Below, one piece after another: positions 33,474 to 41,084 of a DNA stretch of 64,000 nucleotides. Within the stretch, counting starts at the first letter, position 1, and each line of letters opens with the position of its first letter. This DNA comes from Armatimonadota bacterium. Its GTDB lineage: Bacteria > Armatimonadota > Fimbriimonadia > Fimbriimonadales > Fimbriimonadaceae. The notes below the pieces were generated by a model that saw only the letters and a list, made by a program, of their open reading frames with translations, was not told where the DNA came from and did no database searches. The DNA lies in assembly GCA_018268355.1 (NCBI GenBank), contig JAFDWR010000001.1, positions 573,306 to 637,305 of the forward strand. Direction: 5' to 3'. The position numbers were made by a program, and so were the translations under genes.

Positions 33474-34090
33474 GAGCGTGAGGATACTTGACTTCCGATC
33501 GCCTGCACGACGGCCGGGTGATAGAGCTGCCCCACGTTTGCGCCGAGATGGAAGAGGGCGGCCTGTTCCCCGTCATGCTTAGCAATCCACGCATAGGCGG
33601 TGGTGGCGGGGAGAACGTCGTTGACGGTCGGCGGTCGGTCGAAGCGGCCACTCGATTCGTGGTGAGTGCGAACGATCTCGGCGAGGCCGGTCAGGCTGGG
33701 AATGAGTTGGAGCATCGCCGAGCCAACTTCGGGATGGCGATCATAGACCGCCTTGTCGGAGGCGGTCCAGGCTTTGTCGCTTCGGTCGTTGACAAGCCGG
33801 TAGGGCGTTGCGCAAAGGCCGATGTCGCGCAGGTAAGTCGCCATGCGCAGGTTGCGGAGGTGGCGGGGGCTGAATCCGAGCCGGCTGCCCACCGAAAGCG
33901 AAAGCTCCTCGACTTCTTCGGTAAGGCCGGAATGGTTGGGGAATCGAAGCTCAACCGCCTTCGCAAACGCCTTCAGCGATTCCGAAAGGCGCTCATCAAG
34001 CCGCTTCGGCTGCCACCAAACGACGTACACCGCGAGAAAGAGCGTCAAGACGCAGGCCCCGATGAGGATCCACTGGCTGGTCGGGTTCAT
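33470..34090 (-). CDS. Membrane-anchored HD-domain protein lacking the HD motif
   Basis: 206 residues. One N-terminal membrane helix (ILIGACVLTLFLAVYVVWW) and a cytoplasmic HD-GYP-like domain. The hallmark HDIG is replaced by RDIG in ATYLRDIGLCATPYRL, and GYP is missing, but the later EIVRTHHESSGRFDRPPTVNDVLPATTAYAWIAKHDGEQ keeps the HH and overall order. Loss of the first metal ligands makes phosphodiesterase activity unlikely. It overlaps the true HD-GYP gene upstream (ATGA) and the glycosyltransferase downstream, so a partner or ligand-sensing role next to the active enzyme is plausible. Confidence 0.7.
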   Translation of the reverse strand: MNPTSQWILIGACVLTLFLAVYVVWWQPKRLDERLSESLKAFAKAVELRFPNHSGLTEEVEELSLSVGSRLGFSPRHLRNLRMATYLRDIGLCATPYRLVNDRSDKAWTASDKAVYDRHPEVGSAMLQLIPSLTGLAEIVRTHHESSGRFDRPPTVNDVLPATTAYAWIAKHDGEQAALFHLGANVGQLYHPAVVQAIGSQVSSRS

Positions 34091-35349
34091 GCCTTCTCCT
34101 CCCGGACGACGGCGACAAAGGCCTCGACCACGGCGGCGTCAAACTGGGTGTTTTGGCACCGCTCAAGTTCAACCAGGGCTTCCTCCTGGGTTTTTGGCGT
34201 TCGATAGGGCCTTCGCTCCGAAGGGCCATCGCCGACCATGGCATCAAAAGCATCGACCACCGCGATGATCCGGCTTTCAATCGGAATGTCGTTGCCCGCG
34301 AGCCGGTCGGGATAGCCCGCGCCATCGGGACGCTCGTGGTGATGGCGAATCCAAGGCGCGATCTTGCGGAACGCGGCGGCGGGTTCGAGAATCTGCGCGC
34401 CAAACTCCGAATGCCGCCGAACGTGGTTCATCTCCTCGTCGTTGAGCTTGCTCGGCTTGTCGAGGATCTCTTCGTCAACCGCGATCTTGCCAATGTCGTG
34501 CAGAACGGCCGCCTCGCGCACCTTTCTCGCCCGCGCGGAACCGAGGCCGAGCCGCAGCGCGACCGTCTCGGCATAGGTGGCGACCCGATCAAGGTGGCCG
34601 TGGGTGTAGGGGTGCGCATGCTGGAGCATCGACGAGAGCGCGGCGATGGTCTCGTAATAAACGTCGTCCATCCGCGCCCGGTATTGCACGCCGAGCCGAC
34701 CCAGCCAGATTGGAATCATCGTGAGCGGAATAAGGGCATAGCCCTGAACCCGGATGAGCGTCCCCACCACGATGCCCACGACGACATAAAGCAGTGCGCC
34801 CATCGTGGCGGCAGGCGCAACCCTTGCGACCTGGTCCATCCGCAGCCGGCCGGCATAGAACGATTCGACGGTAACGACCCCGGCAAAATTCACCACGCAG
34901 TAGGTCAGGATGAACGCGCTCTCAAACGCTTCGGGGCCAATATCGACCACTCGCCGCGCCACGATGGTGGCGAGAAGCGCACAGATCCCCGCGAGCAGGA
35001 TATTCAGAAATGCCCAGCGCATCGGCGCGCCGCGCAGCTTTCCACCAAGTAGGACGCGACTGGTGAGCAGGTTCGACACCATGTCGAAGCCCATCGCCCA
35101 AAACGGCCCAAAAAGGAGCGCGGTGCAGGCGACATAGGGGGCGGCAAAACTAAGTCGGAGTCCAAGCCGGTGAAACTCCACCGGATTGAACTCCGCGCAA
35201 AGAACGAGGAAGAAGAGGATGACCCCGAGGGTCCTCAGCGAGCTTTGGTCCCCCGCGACGAGCCGAGTCGCCACGAGGACTCCAAGCCCTAGAAGGGCCA
35301 CGGTGCCAAAGAACCAAGCGAGCTTGGATCGGTCCGGAACCGAGGTCAT
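34087..35349 (-). CDS. Membrane HD-GYP domain protein (probable c-di-GMP phosphodiesterase)
   Basis: 420 residues from ATG; a TTG four codons upstream is possible. Six to seven membrane helices fill residues 1-215. The HD-GYP domain is complete: the early His in HAHPYTHGHLDRVATYAE, HDIGKIAVDEEILDKPSKLNDEE, RHSEFGAQIL, and HHERPDGAGYPDRLAGNDIPIESRIIAVVDAFDAM. Such domains hydrolyse cyclic di-GMP to GMP. The membrane part is a probable sensor. Gene order with the HD pseudoenzyme and a glycosyltransferase suggests control of a surface glycan or of motility, which fits the pilus genes at 59-64 kb; that link is inference. Confidence 0.88.
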   Translation of the reverse strand: MTSVPDRSKLAWFFGTVALLGLGVLVATRLVAGDQSSLRTLGVILFFLVLCAEFNPVEFHRLGLRLSFAAPYVACTALLFGPFWAMGFDMVSNLLTSRVLLGGKLRGAPMRWAFLNILLAGICALLATIVARRVVDIGPEAFESAFILTYCVVNFAGVVTVESFYAGRLRMDQVARVAPAATMGALLYVVVGIVVGTLIRVQGYALIPLTMIPIWLGRLGVQYRARMDDVYYETIAALSSMLQHAHPYTHGHLDRVATYAETVALRLGLGSARARKVREAAVLHDIGKIAVDEEILDKPSKLNDEEMNHVRRHSEFGAQILEPAAAFRKIAPWIRHHHERPDGAGYPDRLAGNDIPIESRIIAVVDAFDAMVGDGPSERRPYRTPKTQEEALVELERCQNTQFDAAVVEAFVAVVREEKA

Positions 35350-35367
35350 TGGGCCAGCCAAGGAGCC

Positions 35368-36435
35368 TTAAAGACCTCCCTTGCCGCCTTTCTTGCCCTT
35401 CGTGGTCTTCGTGGTCTTGGTTGTCGGCTTCACGGGAGCCTTCACGCCCGTCACCGTTCGGCTCGCGAGCCGAAGTTCCGCGTGACCCTTGATGTTTCCC
35501 TCTTCGTAAGGCTCGTTCGGGAACGGCACCACCCAAAGCTTGTAGGTGGTCTTGCTGTTCACTTCCGAGTAAAGCGTGTGACCCGTCGTCGCATCCAGAT
35601 AGAAGTGGACTTCGGCCTGGAACTTCAGCGGGAGCTGCTTGATGCCGGTTTGCTCGGCGGTCGCGCCCACCTGCTGGTTGAAGAACGAGGCGACATCGGT
35701 ATCGAGCGCCAGGTTGGCCTTCACGTGGTTGACCGCCTGCTTCTCAAAGGTGTCCTTGCCCACATACGTGAACGTGGCGTCGAATCGCTGAACCTGCGAC
35801 TCCTTCTTGCCCTTCACCTTTTGCGGCTGGAAGCCCATCGTCTTCTTCCAGGTTGCGCCCGGGGCGACCGGCTCGAAAGGAAGGTAGGGATTGAAGTCGA
35901 GGCTGCTGTCGAACGAACCGTAGAAAATGCTCAGGAACACGAGTTCGCTGATGAACTGTCCGGCGATCGCATCGACCGCGCCCTGGACCTTGGCACCCTT
36001 GCTGAACCGGAAGTTCGTAACCTTGAGGCCGTCGCCGTCATCCTTCTTCTCGGGCTTATCCTTCTTCGGCGGCTTGTTGTCCTTGATGTCGAGGATGTCG
36101 TTCGCGCCGGACACGGTCAAGTTCATGTCCATGTCCATCTTCACGGTCTCCGACTTCGGCCCGCGCTCGGCGGTTTCGCCAAGGACGACGGTGAGGTCGG
36201 GGCGTCGATAGCGAACGATGGCGACATTGTTGCCGCGCTCTTCCAAGCAGTCAAGCGTGAAGGTGTACTTCAGGTCTTGGGTGTTCGGCATCATGGTCAA
36301 CAGACCAATCTGTCGCTCCTCCTGGAGGACGCCACCTTCGTAACGATAGACGAGCTTCTCACCCTTGACAAATTTCCGGCTCAACATCACCGGGGCTTGC
36401 TTGGCAAGGACTAGGGCACCAATAAGGGTCAACAT
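35368..36435 (-). CDS. Unrecognised secreted protein with Lys-rich C-terminal tail
   Basis: 355 residues, no family recognised. The short N-terminal hydrophobic segment MLTLIGALVLAKQAPVM could be a signal peptide. The body is beta-rich with paired strands (EKLVYRYEGGVLQEERQIG, KYTFTLDCLEERGNNVAIVRY) and a central PPKKDKPEKKDDGDG linker. A late segment, TGHTLYSEVNSKTTYKLWVVPFP, follows a pattern seen in secreted lipocalin-like or DUF6263-type proteins. The end is a Thr/Lys/Gly-rich tail (KPTTKTTKTTKGKKGG), perhaps a nucleic-acid or wall-binding extension. It heads the HD-GYP operon, whose next start is a few bases after this stop. Confidence 0.7.
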   Translation of the reverse strand: MLTLIGALVLAKQAPVMLSRKFVKGEKLVYRYEGGVLQEERQIGLLTMMPNTQDLKYTFTLDCLEERGNNVAIVRYRRPDLTVVLGETAERGPKSETVKMDMDMNLTVSGANDILDIKDNKPPKKDKPEKKDDGDGLKVTNFRFSKGAKVQGAVDAIAGQFISELVFLSIFYGSFDSSLDFNPYLPFEPVAPGATWKKTMGFQPQKVKGKKESQVQRFDATFTYVGKDTFEKQAVNHVKANLALDTDVASFFNQQVGATAEQTGIKQLPLKFQAEVHFYLDATTGHTLYSEVNSKTTYKLWVVPFPNEPYEEGNIKGHAELRLASRTVTGVKAPVKPTTKTTKTTKGKKGGKGGL

Positions 36436-36460
36436 TTCGATTCTTCTTTCCTAACGAATA

Positions 36461-36493
36461 GGGAGATTGTACGGGAACCCGTAGCAATCTCCC
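36461..36493 (-). other. Strong 33-base hairpin between the acyl-CoA dehydrogenase and the secreted-protein gene
   Basis: GGGAGATTG pairs perfectly with CAATCTCCC and encloses ACGGG/CCCGT. It is located 14 bases after the acyl-CoA dehydrogenase stop and 25 bases before the next minus-strand start. There is no T tract, so it is either a Rho-assisted or processing hairpin, or an operator. Confidence 0.5.
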
Positions 36494-36507
36494 AAATAGT
36501 AGACGGA

Positions 36508-37626
36508 TTATCGAAGCACTTGCTTCGCAATCACCATCCGTTGAATCTCACTTGCACCTTCGCCGATCTCGGTGAGCTTGGCATCGCGCCAGAGCTTTTC
36601 AACCAAGTAGTCGAAGGTCATGCCGCGACCGCCGTGAATCTGAATCGCTCGATTCGTGACCCGGTTGGCCGCTTCGGAGGCGAACAGCTTGGCAATCGAA
36701 GCCTCGCGGACGCAAGGAAGGCCCTTGTCGTAGACGCTGCATCCGAGTCGCAGGAGCTGCTGGGCGGCGGTGACATCGATCTCGTTGTCGGCAAGCATGT
36801 TCTGCACCGACTGCATGTCGCAAAGGCGGCGATTGAACTGCTCGCGGGTCTTGCTGTATTCCACCGCAAGCTCGTGGGCGCGTTCGGCGATGCCGACCGC
36901 CATGCCCGCGATGCCGAGTCGACCGCGGTAAAGAAGGCCGATCGCTTCTTCGAACTTACAGGGCGTGTGCCATCCCACCGCATCGACAAGGTCGAATCGG
37001 GTGGTGTACGAAGCTGCCACTCCGACGGTGTGAATCCGCTCAACGTTGGTGAATCCGGGCTGGTTGGTCTCGAGGAGGAACGCGGTCAGTTCGGTGTCGC
37101 TGATCCGCGCGATCATGATGATCAGGTCGGCCTTCAGCGCGTTCGTGATGAACATCTTGCCGCCGTTGAGGTGCCAGTAGCCGTCGCGACCCTCGATCGG
37201 AGTGGCCAAGGTGCGAACTCGGCGCGCGTCCGAACCCGCATCGGGCTCCGTCAGACCCCAAGCGAGCTTGATCTCACCCTTGAGGATGCCCGGCAGGTAC
37301 TTCTCGCACTGCTCTGGCGTCGCAAAGTGGGTGAAGTGAGCCGTGCAAAGCGCGTTGATCGCCGCCACGTTCATCGAGAGCGCGGGGTCGCCCTTGGCGA
37401 ACTCGCGGCAGATCTCGGCATAAAGCGTGCAGCTCACGTCGAGGCCACCGAGCGACTTCGGCAAGGTCAAGCCAAACAGGTTCAGAGCGCCGAGCTTGGT
37501 CCAGATTGAATCGGGGAGGCCGCGTTGGGTGTCCCATTCGCGGGAAAAAGGGGCGACTTCAGTGGCAACGAATTCGCGAACCTTGTTCAGGAGCGCCGCT
37601 TCTTCGGGGTGCAGATGAACTTCCAT
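36508..37626 (-). CDS. Acyl-CoA dehydrogenase
   Basis: 372 residues, standard size. N-terminal helical domain (LHPEEAALLNKVREFVATEVAPFSREWD), FAD/substrate region (KLAWGLTEPDAGSDARRVRTLA, YWHLNGGKMFITNALKADLIIMIAR), and C-terminal helices with AIQIHGGRGMTFDYLVEKLWRDAKLTEIGEGASEIQRMVIAKQVL. The Glu in EIGEGAS is at the position of the catalytic base. It introduces the alpha-beta double bond in acyl-CoA and gives electrons to ETF, encoded at 17-19 kb. Chain-length range is not readable. ATG at 37626 fits the family start; longer starts run into the intergenic region. Divergent from the ArsR-B12 regulator. Confidence 0.93.
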   Translation of the reverse strand: MEVHLHPEEAALLNKVREFVATEVAPFSREWDTQRGLPDSIWTKLGALNLFGLTLPKSLGGLDVSCTLYAEICREFAKGDPALSMNVAAINALCTAHFTHFATPEQCEKYLPGILKGEIKLAWGLTEPDAGSDARRVRTLATPIEGRDGYWHLNGGKMFITNALKADLIIMIARISDTELTAFLLETNQPGFTNVERIHTVGVAASYTTRFDLVDAVGWHTPCKFEEAIGLLYRGRLGIAGMAVGIAERAHELAVEYSKTREQFNRRLCDMQSVQNMLADNEIDVTAAQQLLRLGCSVYDKGLPCVREASIAKLFASEAANRVTNRAIQIHGGRGMTFDYLVEKLWRDAKLTEIGEGASEIQRMVIAKQVLR

Positions 37627-37781
37627 ATAATGTCTCAGTAAAGGCCCAGAGCCCGTCGAACCCGGCACCGAACCGCGCGGAAGTGTACTCGCAAGGGCCT
37701 AACTCCGTGTTCTACGAACCCAAGAACCCCGAAGAATGCCAACGAAACACGATTCTGTGATATGATCCGTCCGATCCACAA
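37627..37781 (+). promoter_or_regulatory. Divergent promoter region between the acyl-CoA dehydrogenase and the ArsR-B12 regulator
   Basis: 155 non-coding bases. On the plus strand TATGAT (about 37761-37766) lies 15 bases before the regulator's ATG; no clear Shine-Dalgarno or -35 is seen. Short GGCC-containing repeats occur but no long palindrome. If the regulator is autoregulated, or controls the dehydrogenase gene, its operator should lie here. Confidence 0.35.
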
Positions 37782-38690
37782 ATGCTGAACCTTTACGAGG
37801 AACTAGGAGAGTCGTCGCGACAAGCGATCCTCGGTGCACTCCGATTCGGCCCCCAACGGGTGTCCGAAATCGTTGCCGTCACCGGCCTCCGACAGCCCAA
37901 TGTCAGCAATCACCTTGCGCGGATGCGCGAAAAGGGTCTCGTGGTCGCCCAAAAAGTGGGTCGAGAGGTCTTTTACACCCTCGCCAGCCCCGAAATCGTC
38001 GCCGCCGTCCAAGCCGTCTTCGGCATTCGTCTGGAGCCGGAGACAAAGGTCGACCTTGGCGGTTCCGCCCTTACTTTTGCCCGCTCCGCGATTGAAGGGG
38101 ACGAATCGAGTTGCTCGGTGATCCTCGATAGCTGCCTGCGCGCCCGGGCATCGCTCACACAGATTTACGAACAAGTGCTTGGCATCGCCATGGGCCACAT
38201 CGGCGAGTGGTACAAGATCGGCGCGATTGACGAGGCACAGGAGCACATGGCGAGCTTCATCACCGAACGGATGATGGCGAAGACGATGCAAATGACTCCG
38301 CCCGTCCGCCGCAGCGAGCACACCGCCGTCCTCGGTTGCGCGCCCGGAAGCCGACACGTCATCGGCCTGCGGATGATCGCCGACTACCTCCGAACTCAGG
38401 GCTGGTCCACCCAGTTCCTTGGCGCAGACGTACCCATCGCCGCCTTTGTGGGCATCGTGAAGAATCAAAACCCCACGTTGGTGCTGATCTCCATCGGATC
38501 GACGGAGTCGGTGGATTCGACCGCCGAACTCGTCCGCGCACTGGTCCCGCTGGTGCATGGCCGAATCGTCGTCGGCGGCGCGATCATCAGCCAAGCGGAA
38601 GAAGACCTGCGCATGGCAGGTGCTTCTTTCGTTGCTCGCTCGCTCAGCGAGTTCTCAAACGAGATTCTTCCTCAGTTCGAGACCGCTTAG
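37782..38690 (+). CDS. ArsR-type transcription factor fused to a B12-binding module
   Basis: 302 residues. Residues 1-85 form a winged helix of the ArsR type (SRQAILGALRFGPQRVSEIVAVTGLRQPNVSNHLARMREKGLVVAQKVGREVFYTL). Residues 95-165 match the four-helix cap of methionine synthase-like B12 domains, with W143 and E154-H155 in WYKIGAIDEAQEHMAS. Residues 175-300 are the Rossmann-like B12 domain with H192 in APGSRHVIGLRM. In CarH/LitR photoreceptors the same module follows a MerR-type helix. Here the DNA-binding part is ArsR-like, the residue after Trp is Tyr instead of His, and the usual Glu of E-x-H-x-x-G is Ser. A cobalamin- or light-responsive repressor is the likely role. It is divergent from the acyl-CoA dehydrogenase. 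Confidence 0.85.
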   Translation: MLNLYEELGESSRQAILGALRFGPQRVSEIVAVTGLRQPNVSNHLARMREKGLVVAQKVGREVFYTLASPEIVAAVQAVFGIRLEPETKVDLGGSALTFARSAIEGDESSCSVILDSCLRARASLTQIYEQVLGIAMGHIGEWYKIGAIDEAQEHMASFITERMMAKTMQMTPPVRRSEHTAVLGCAPGSRHVIGLRMIADYLRTQGWSTQFLGADVPIAAFVGIVKNQNPTLVLISIGSTESVDSTAELVRALVPLVHGRIVVGGAIISQAEEDLRMAGASFVARSLSEFSNEILPQFETA

Positions 38691-39835
38691 GCGCTGACGA
38701 GACCCTGCAGGTCCTCATCTCCGACCTCCGACTTGGTGTCGGCGACGGCGAGGAACCTTTGGTAGATGTCTTCAAACCTTTCTTCGGTGAAGTGGAATCC
38801 GAGCTCAGCGAGTCGGTGCTTGAGGCCGTGGCGGCCGCTGCGGGCTGTGAGGATGATCTCGCTCTTTTCAGCGCCGACCATCGACGGGTCGATGATCTCG
38901 TAGGTCGAGCGCTCCTTCAGCACGCCGTCTTGGTGGATGCCCGAGCTGTGGGCATAGGCATTCGCACCGACGACCGCCTTGTTTCGCTGGACGACCATGC
39001 CGGTGAGCCGCGAAACGAGGCGCGAAATCGCAAGGAGCTTGCTCGTCTGGATTCCCGTTTGCAGGCCAAAGAGGTCTTCCCGAATCTTGAGCGACATCAC
39101 GACCTCTTCAAGCGACGTGTTGCCCGCGCGCTCGCCGATGCCGTTGACGGTGACTTCGACCTGCCGCGCGCCGCCGAGAACGCCTGCGAGGGTGTTGGCG
39201 GTCGCCATGCCGAGGTCGTTGTGGCAGTGGCAGCTAAAGATCGCCTTGTCCGAGTTCGGGACGTTGTCGATGATGCCCTTGATGAGTGCGCGATACTCCT
39301 CGGAATAGGTGTAGCCCGTGGTGTCTGGGACGTTGATCGTGGTTGCGCCCGCCTTAATGACCTCTTCGACGACCTTGTAAACGTAGTCGCGGTCGGCCCT
39401 TCCCGAGTCCTCCATGAAGTACTCGATGTTGTCGGTGTAGTTCTTGGCGTGGCGCACAGCCTTGGTGCCCACTTCGAGCGCTTGCTCACGGGTCATGCGC
39501 AGCTTGTGTTGAAGGTGGTTTTCGCTGACGCCAAGACCGGTGTGGATTCTCGGGTTGGCCGCGCCCTTCAGCGCCTCACCCGCGACGTCGATATCCTTCT
39601 CCCGGGCGCGGGTGAGGCCGCAAACTTGAACCTCGCGGAGTTCGCGGCCCAGCATCTGGACCGCTTCGAAGTCGCCCGGCGACGAAATCGGGAATCCGGC
39701 CTCGACGACATCAACGCCGAGATCCTGCAAGGCCCGGCCGATTTCCAGCTTCTGGTCCATCGAAAGGCGGACGCCAGGGCTCTGTTCCCCATCGCGGAGG
39801 GTCGTATCGAAAACAATCACGCGGTTTGTGCTCAT
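38687..39835 (-). CDS. 2-isopropylmalate synthase-like, lacking the regulatory domain
   Basis: 382 residues. The HMGL-like catalytic barrel is complete: VIVFDTTLRDGEQSPGVRL, VDVVEAGFPISSPGDFEAV, FMEDSGRADRDYVYKVVEEVI, FSCHCHNDLGMATANTLAGVLGGARQVEVTVNGIGERAGNTSLEE with the HxH metal ligands. Subdomain I follows (AYAHSSGIHQDGVLKERSTYEIIDPSMVG). LeuA condenses acetyl-CoA with 2-oxoisovalerate for leucine synthesis. The C-terminal leucine-binding domain (about 120 residues) is absent, so feedback control by leucine is not expected. Homocitrate or citramalate synthase activity is an alternative. ATG at 39835 gives the normal N-terminus. No other leu genes are near. Confidence 0.85.
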   Translation of the reverse strand: MSTNRVIVFDTTLRDGEQSPGVRLSMDQKLEIGRALQDLGVDVVEAGFPISSPGDFEAVQMLGRELREVQVCGLTRAREKDIDVAGEALKGAANPRIHTGLGVSENHLQHKLRMTREQALEVGTKAVRHAKNYTDNIEYFMEDSGRADRDYVYKVVEEVIKAGATTINVPDTTGYTYSEEYRALIKGIIDNVPNSDKAIFSCHCHNDLGMATANTLAGVLGGARQVEVTVNGIGERAGNTSLEEVVMSLKIREDLFGLQTGIQTSKLLAISRLVSRLTGMVVQRNKAVVGANAYAHSSGIHQDGVLKERSTYEIIDPSMVGAEKSEIILTARSGRHGLKHRLAELGFHFTEERFEDIYQRFLAVADTKSEVGDEDLQGLVSA

Positions 39836-39888
39836 TATTTGGGGATTCCTACGCCTTGAATGATACACCGCCACACCCGTGGTGACGG

Positions 39889-39894
39889 TACACT
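39889..39894 (+). promoter_or_regulatory. -10 element TACACT, nine bases before the NIL-domain gene
   Basis: TACACT ends nine bases before ATG 39904, no Shine-Dalgarno. A leaderless or very short leader transcript is likely. No good -35 at 17 bases. Confidence 0.35.
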
Positions 39895-39903
39895 TTAACT
39901 TCC

Positions 39904-40143
39904 ATGGAAAAGGTGGAAATCGTTATCACCGCTTCGAAGGAAGCAGTTGGGCAACCTTGGGTCTGGCGACTCTCCCACGAGTTCTCCGTGAAGGTGAACA
40001 TCCTGAAGGCCAACGTGGACTCCGACTTCGGTTGGCTTCACCTTGAGCTCGAAGGTCCGGTCGAGGAGATTCAGCGCGCCACGGCTTGGCTGATGACGAC
40101 GGGTATGCACGTCGAGGCCCTTCGCCGCGCCGTCGGTGCATGA
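39904..40143 (+). CDS. NIL-domain protein
   Basis: 79 residues made of a single NIL (ferredoxin-like fold) domain: VEIVITASKEAVGQPWVWRLSHEFSVKVNILKANVDSDFGWLHLELEGPVEEIQRATAWL. The domain usually occurs at the C-terminus of methionine ABC ATPases (MetN), where it binds methionine, or with ferredoxin domains; free-standing copies have no settled role. The stop overlaps the start of the esterase gene (ATGA), so the two are coupled. Confidence 0.85.
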   Translation: MEKVEIVITASKEAVGQPWVWRLSHEFSVKVNILKANVDSDFGWLHLELEGPVEEIQRATAWLMTTGMHVEALRRAVGA

Positions 40144-41033
40144 GCTACGACCCGTACCTGCCCGAGGACTTTGAGGAGTTTTGGCAGGAGACGCTGGCCG
40201 AGGCCCTCAGTGCTCCGCTCGACTACCGTCGAAGCCTCCGCAATGAATACGATCTTCCCGGCTTTGCCGTCGAGACCCTAACGTTTCGCGGCATCGGCGG
40301 AAACACCCTCCACGGCTGGATCGCCGCTCCCCACGGTGCCTATCGCCTTCCCTCCTTCCTTTGGGTTCCGCCCTACGGACGCGAGTCGCTCCTTCCGAAC
40401 GCCTATGGCACCCGCGAAGGGATGACCTCGCTTAGCTTCAATTTTCACGGTCACGAGGCGTTCCACCAGGAGAAGTATCAGCCTTCCCGCGGCTACCTCG
40501 GCGAAGGGGTCGATCTTCCGAACACCTGGGTGTTCCGCACGATGTTCCAGAATGCGGTTCTCGCCGCACGCGTCCTCCAGGCCCAGCCCGAATCGGATGA
40601 AAGCCGGATCGGCGCGATGGGGATGAGTCAAGGCGGCGGCATCGCCCTTTGGCTCGGCGCGTGGCTACCGTTCATCAAGGCGGTCGCCGCCGATATGCCG
40701 TTCATGAGCGCGATCAAGTACACGCTCCAACGCCAGGTCTACCGCTATCCCCTCAAGGAGCTCGTGGACGTCATCGAAGAGATGCCCCTTGGCCAGGAAC
40801 GCGTCTTCAACACGATTTCCTACTTCGACACGATGAACCAGGCGACGAAGTGCGCGGTGCCAACGTGGGTGAGCCGCGGCCTCAAGGACCCCAGCGTTCG
40901 CCCCGACGTCGTCGATGCCGTCTTCCAAGCGCTCCCCGGCACCAAGCACCTCGAAACTTACGATTGGGGCCACGACTGGCATCCCGACATGATCACCAAG
41001 AACCGGGAATGGCTCCTGCGATATCTGGCGTAA
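40140..41033 (+). CDS. Acetylxylan esterase / cephalosporin-C deacetylase family hydrolase (AXE1)
   Basis: 297 residues, typical for the CE7/AXE1 alpha/beta-hydrolase family. The N-terminal segment is LPEDFEEFWQETLAEALSAPLDY. The oxyanion strand is PSFLWVPPYGRES, the nucleophile elbow is GAMGMSQGGGIALWLGAW, and the Asp and His of the triad lie near VRPDVVDAVFQALPGTK and YDWGHDWHPD. It removes acetyl groups from xylo-oligosaccharides or similar sugars and is usually cytoplasmic; no signal peptide is visible. Start ATG lies inside the NIL gene's stop. It adds to the acetylated-glycan theme begun by the sialate esterase. Confidence 0.87.
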   Translation: MSYDPYLPEDFEEFWQETLAEALSAPLDYRRSLRNEYDLPGFAVETLTFRGIGGNTLHGWIAAPHGAYRLPSFLWVPPYGRESLLPNAYGTREGMTSLSFNFHGHEAFHQEKYQPSRGYLGEGVDLPNTWVFRTMFQNAVLAARVLQAQPESDESRIGAMGMSQGGGIALWLGAWLPFIKAVAADMPFMSAIKYTLQRQVYRYPLKELVDVIEEMPLGQERVFNTISYFDTMNQATKCAVPTWVSRGLKDPSVRPDVVDAVFQALPGTKHLETYDWGHDWHPDMITKNREWLLRYLA

Positions 41034-41084
41034 GTTAAGTTTCAGGAACCCTTTTCCTCGCTCAACCCTTCTGGACTTCGATTT

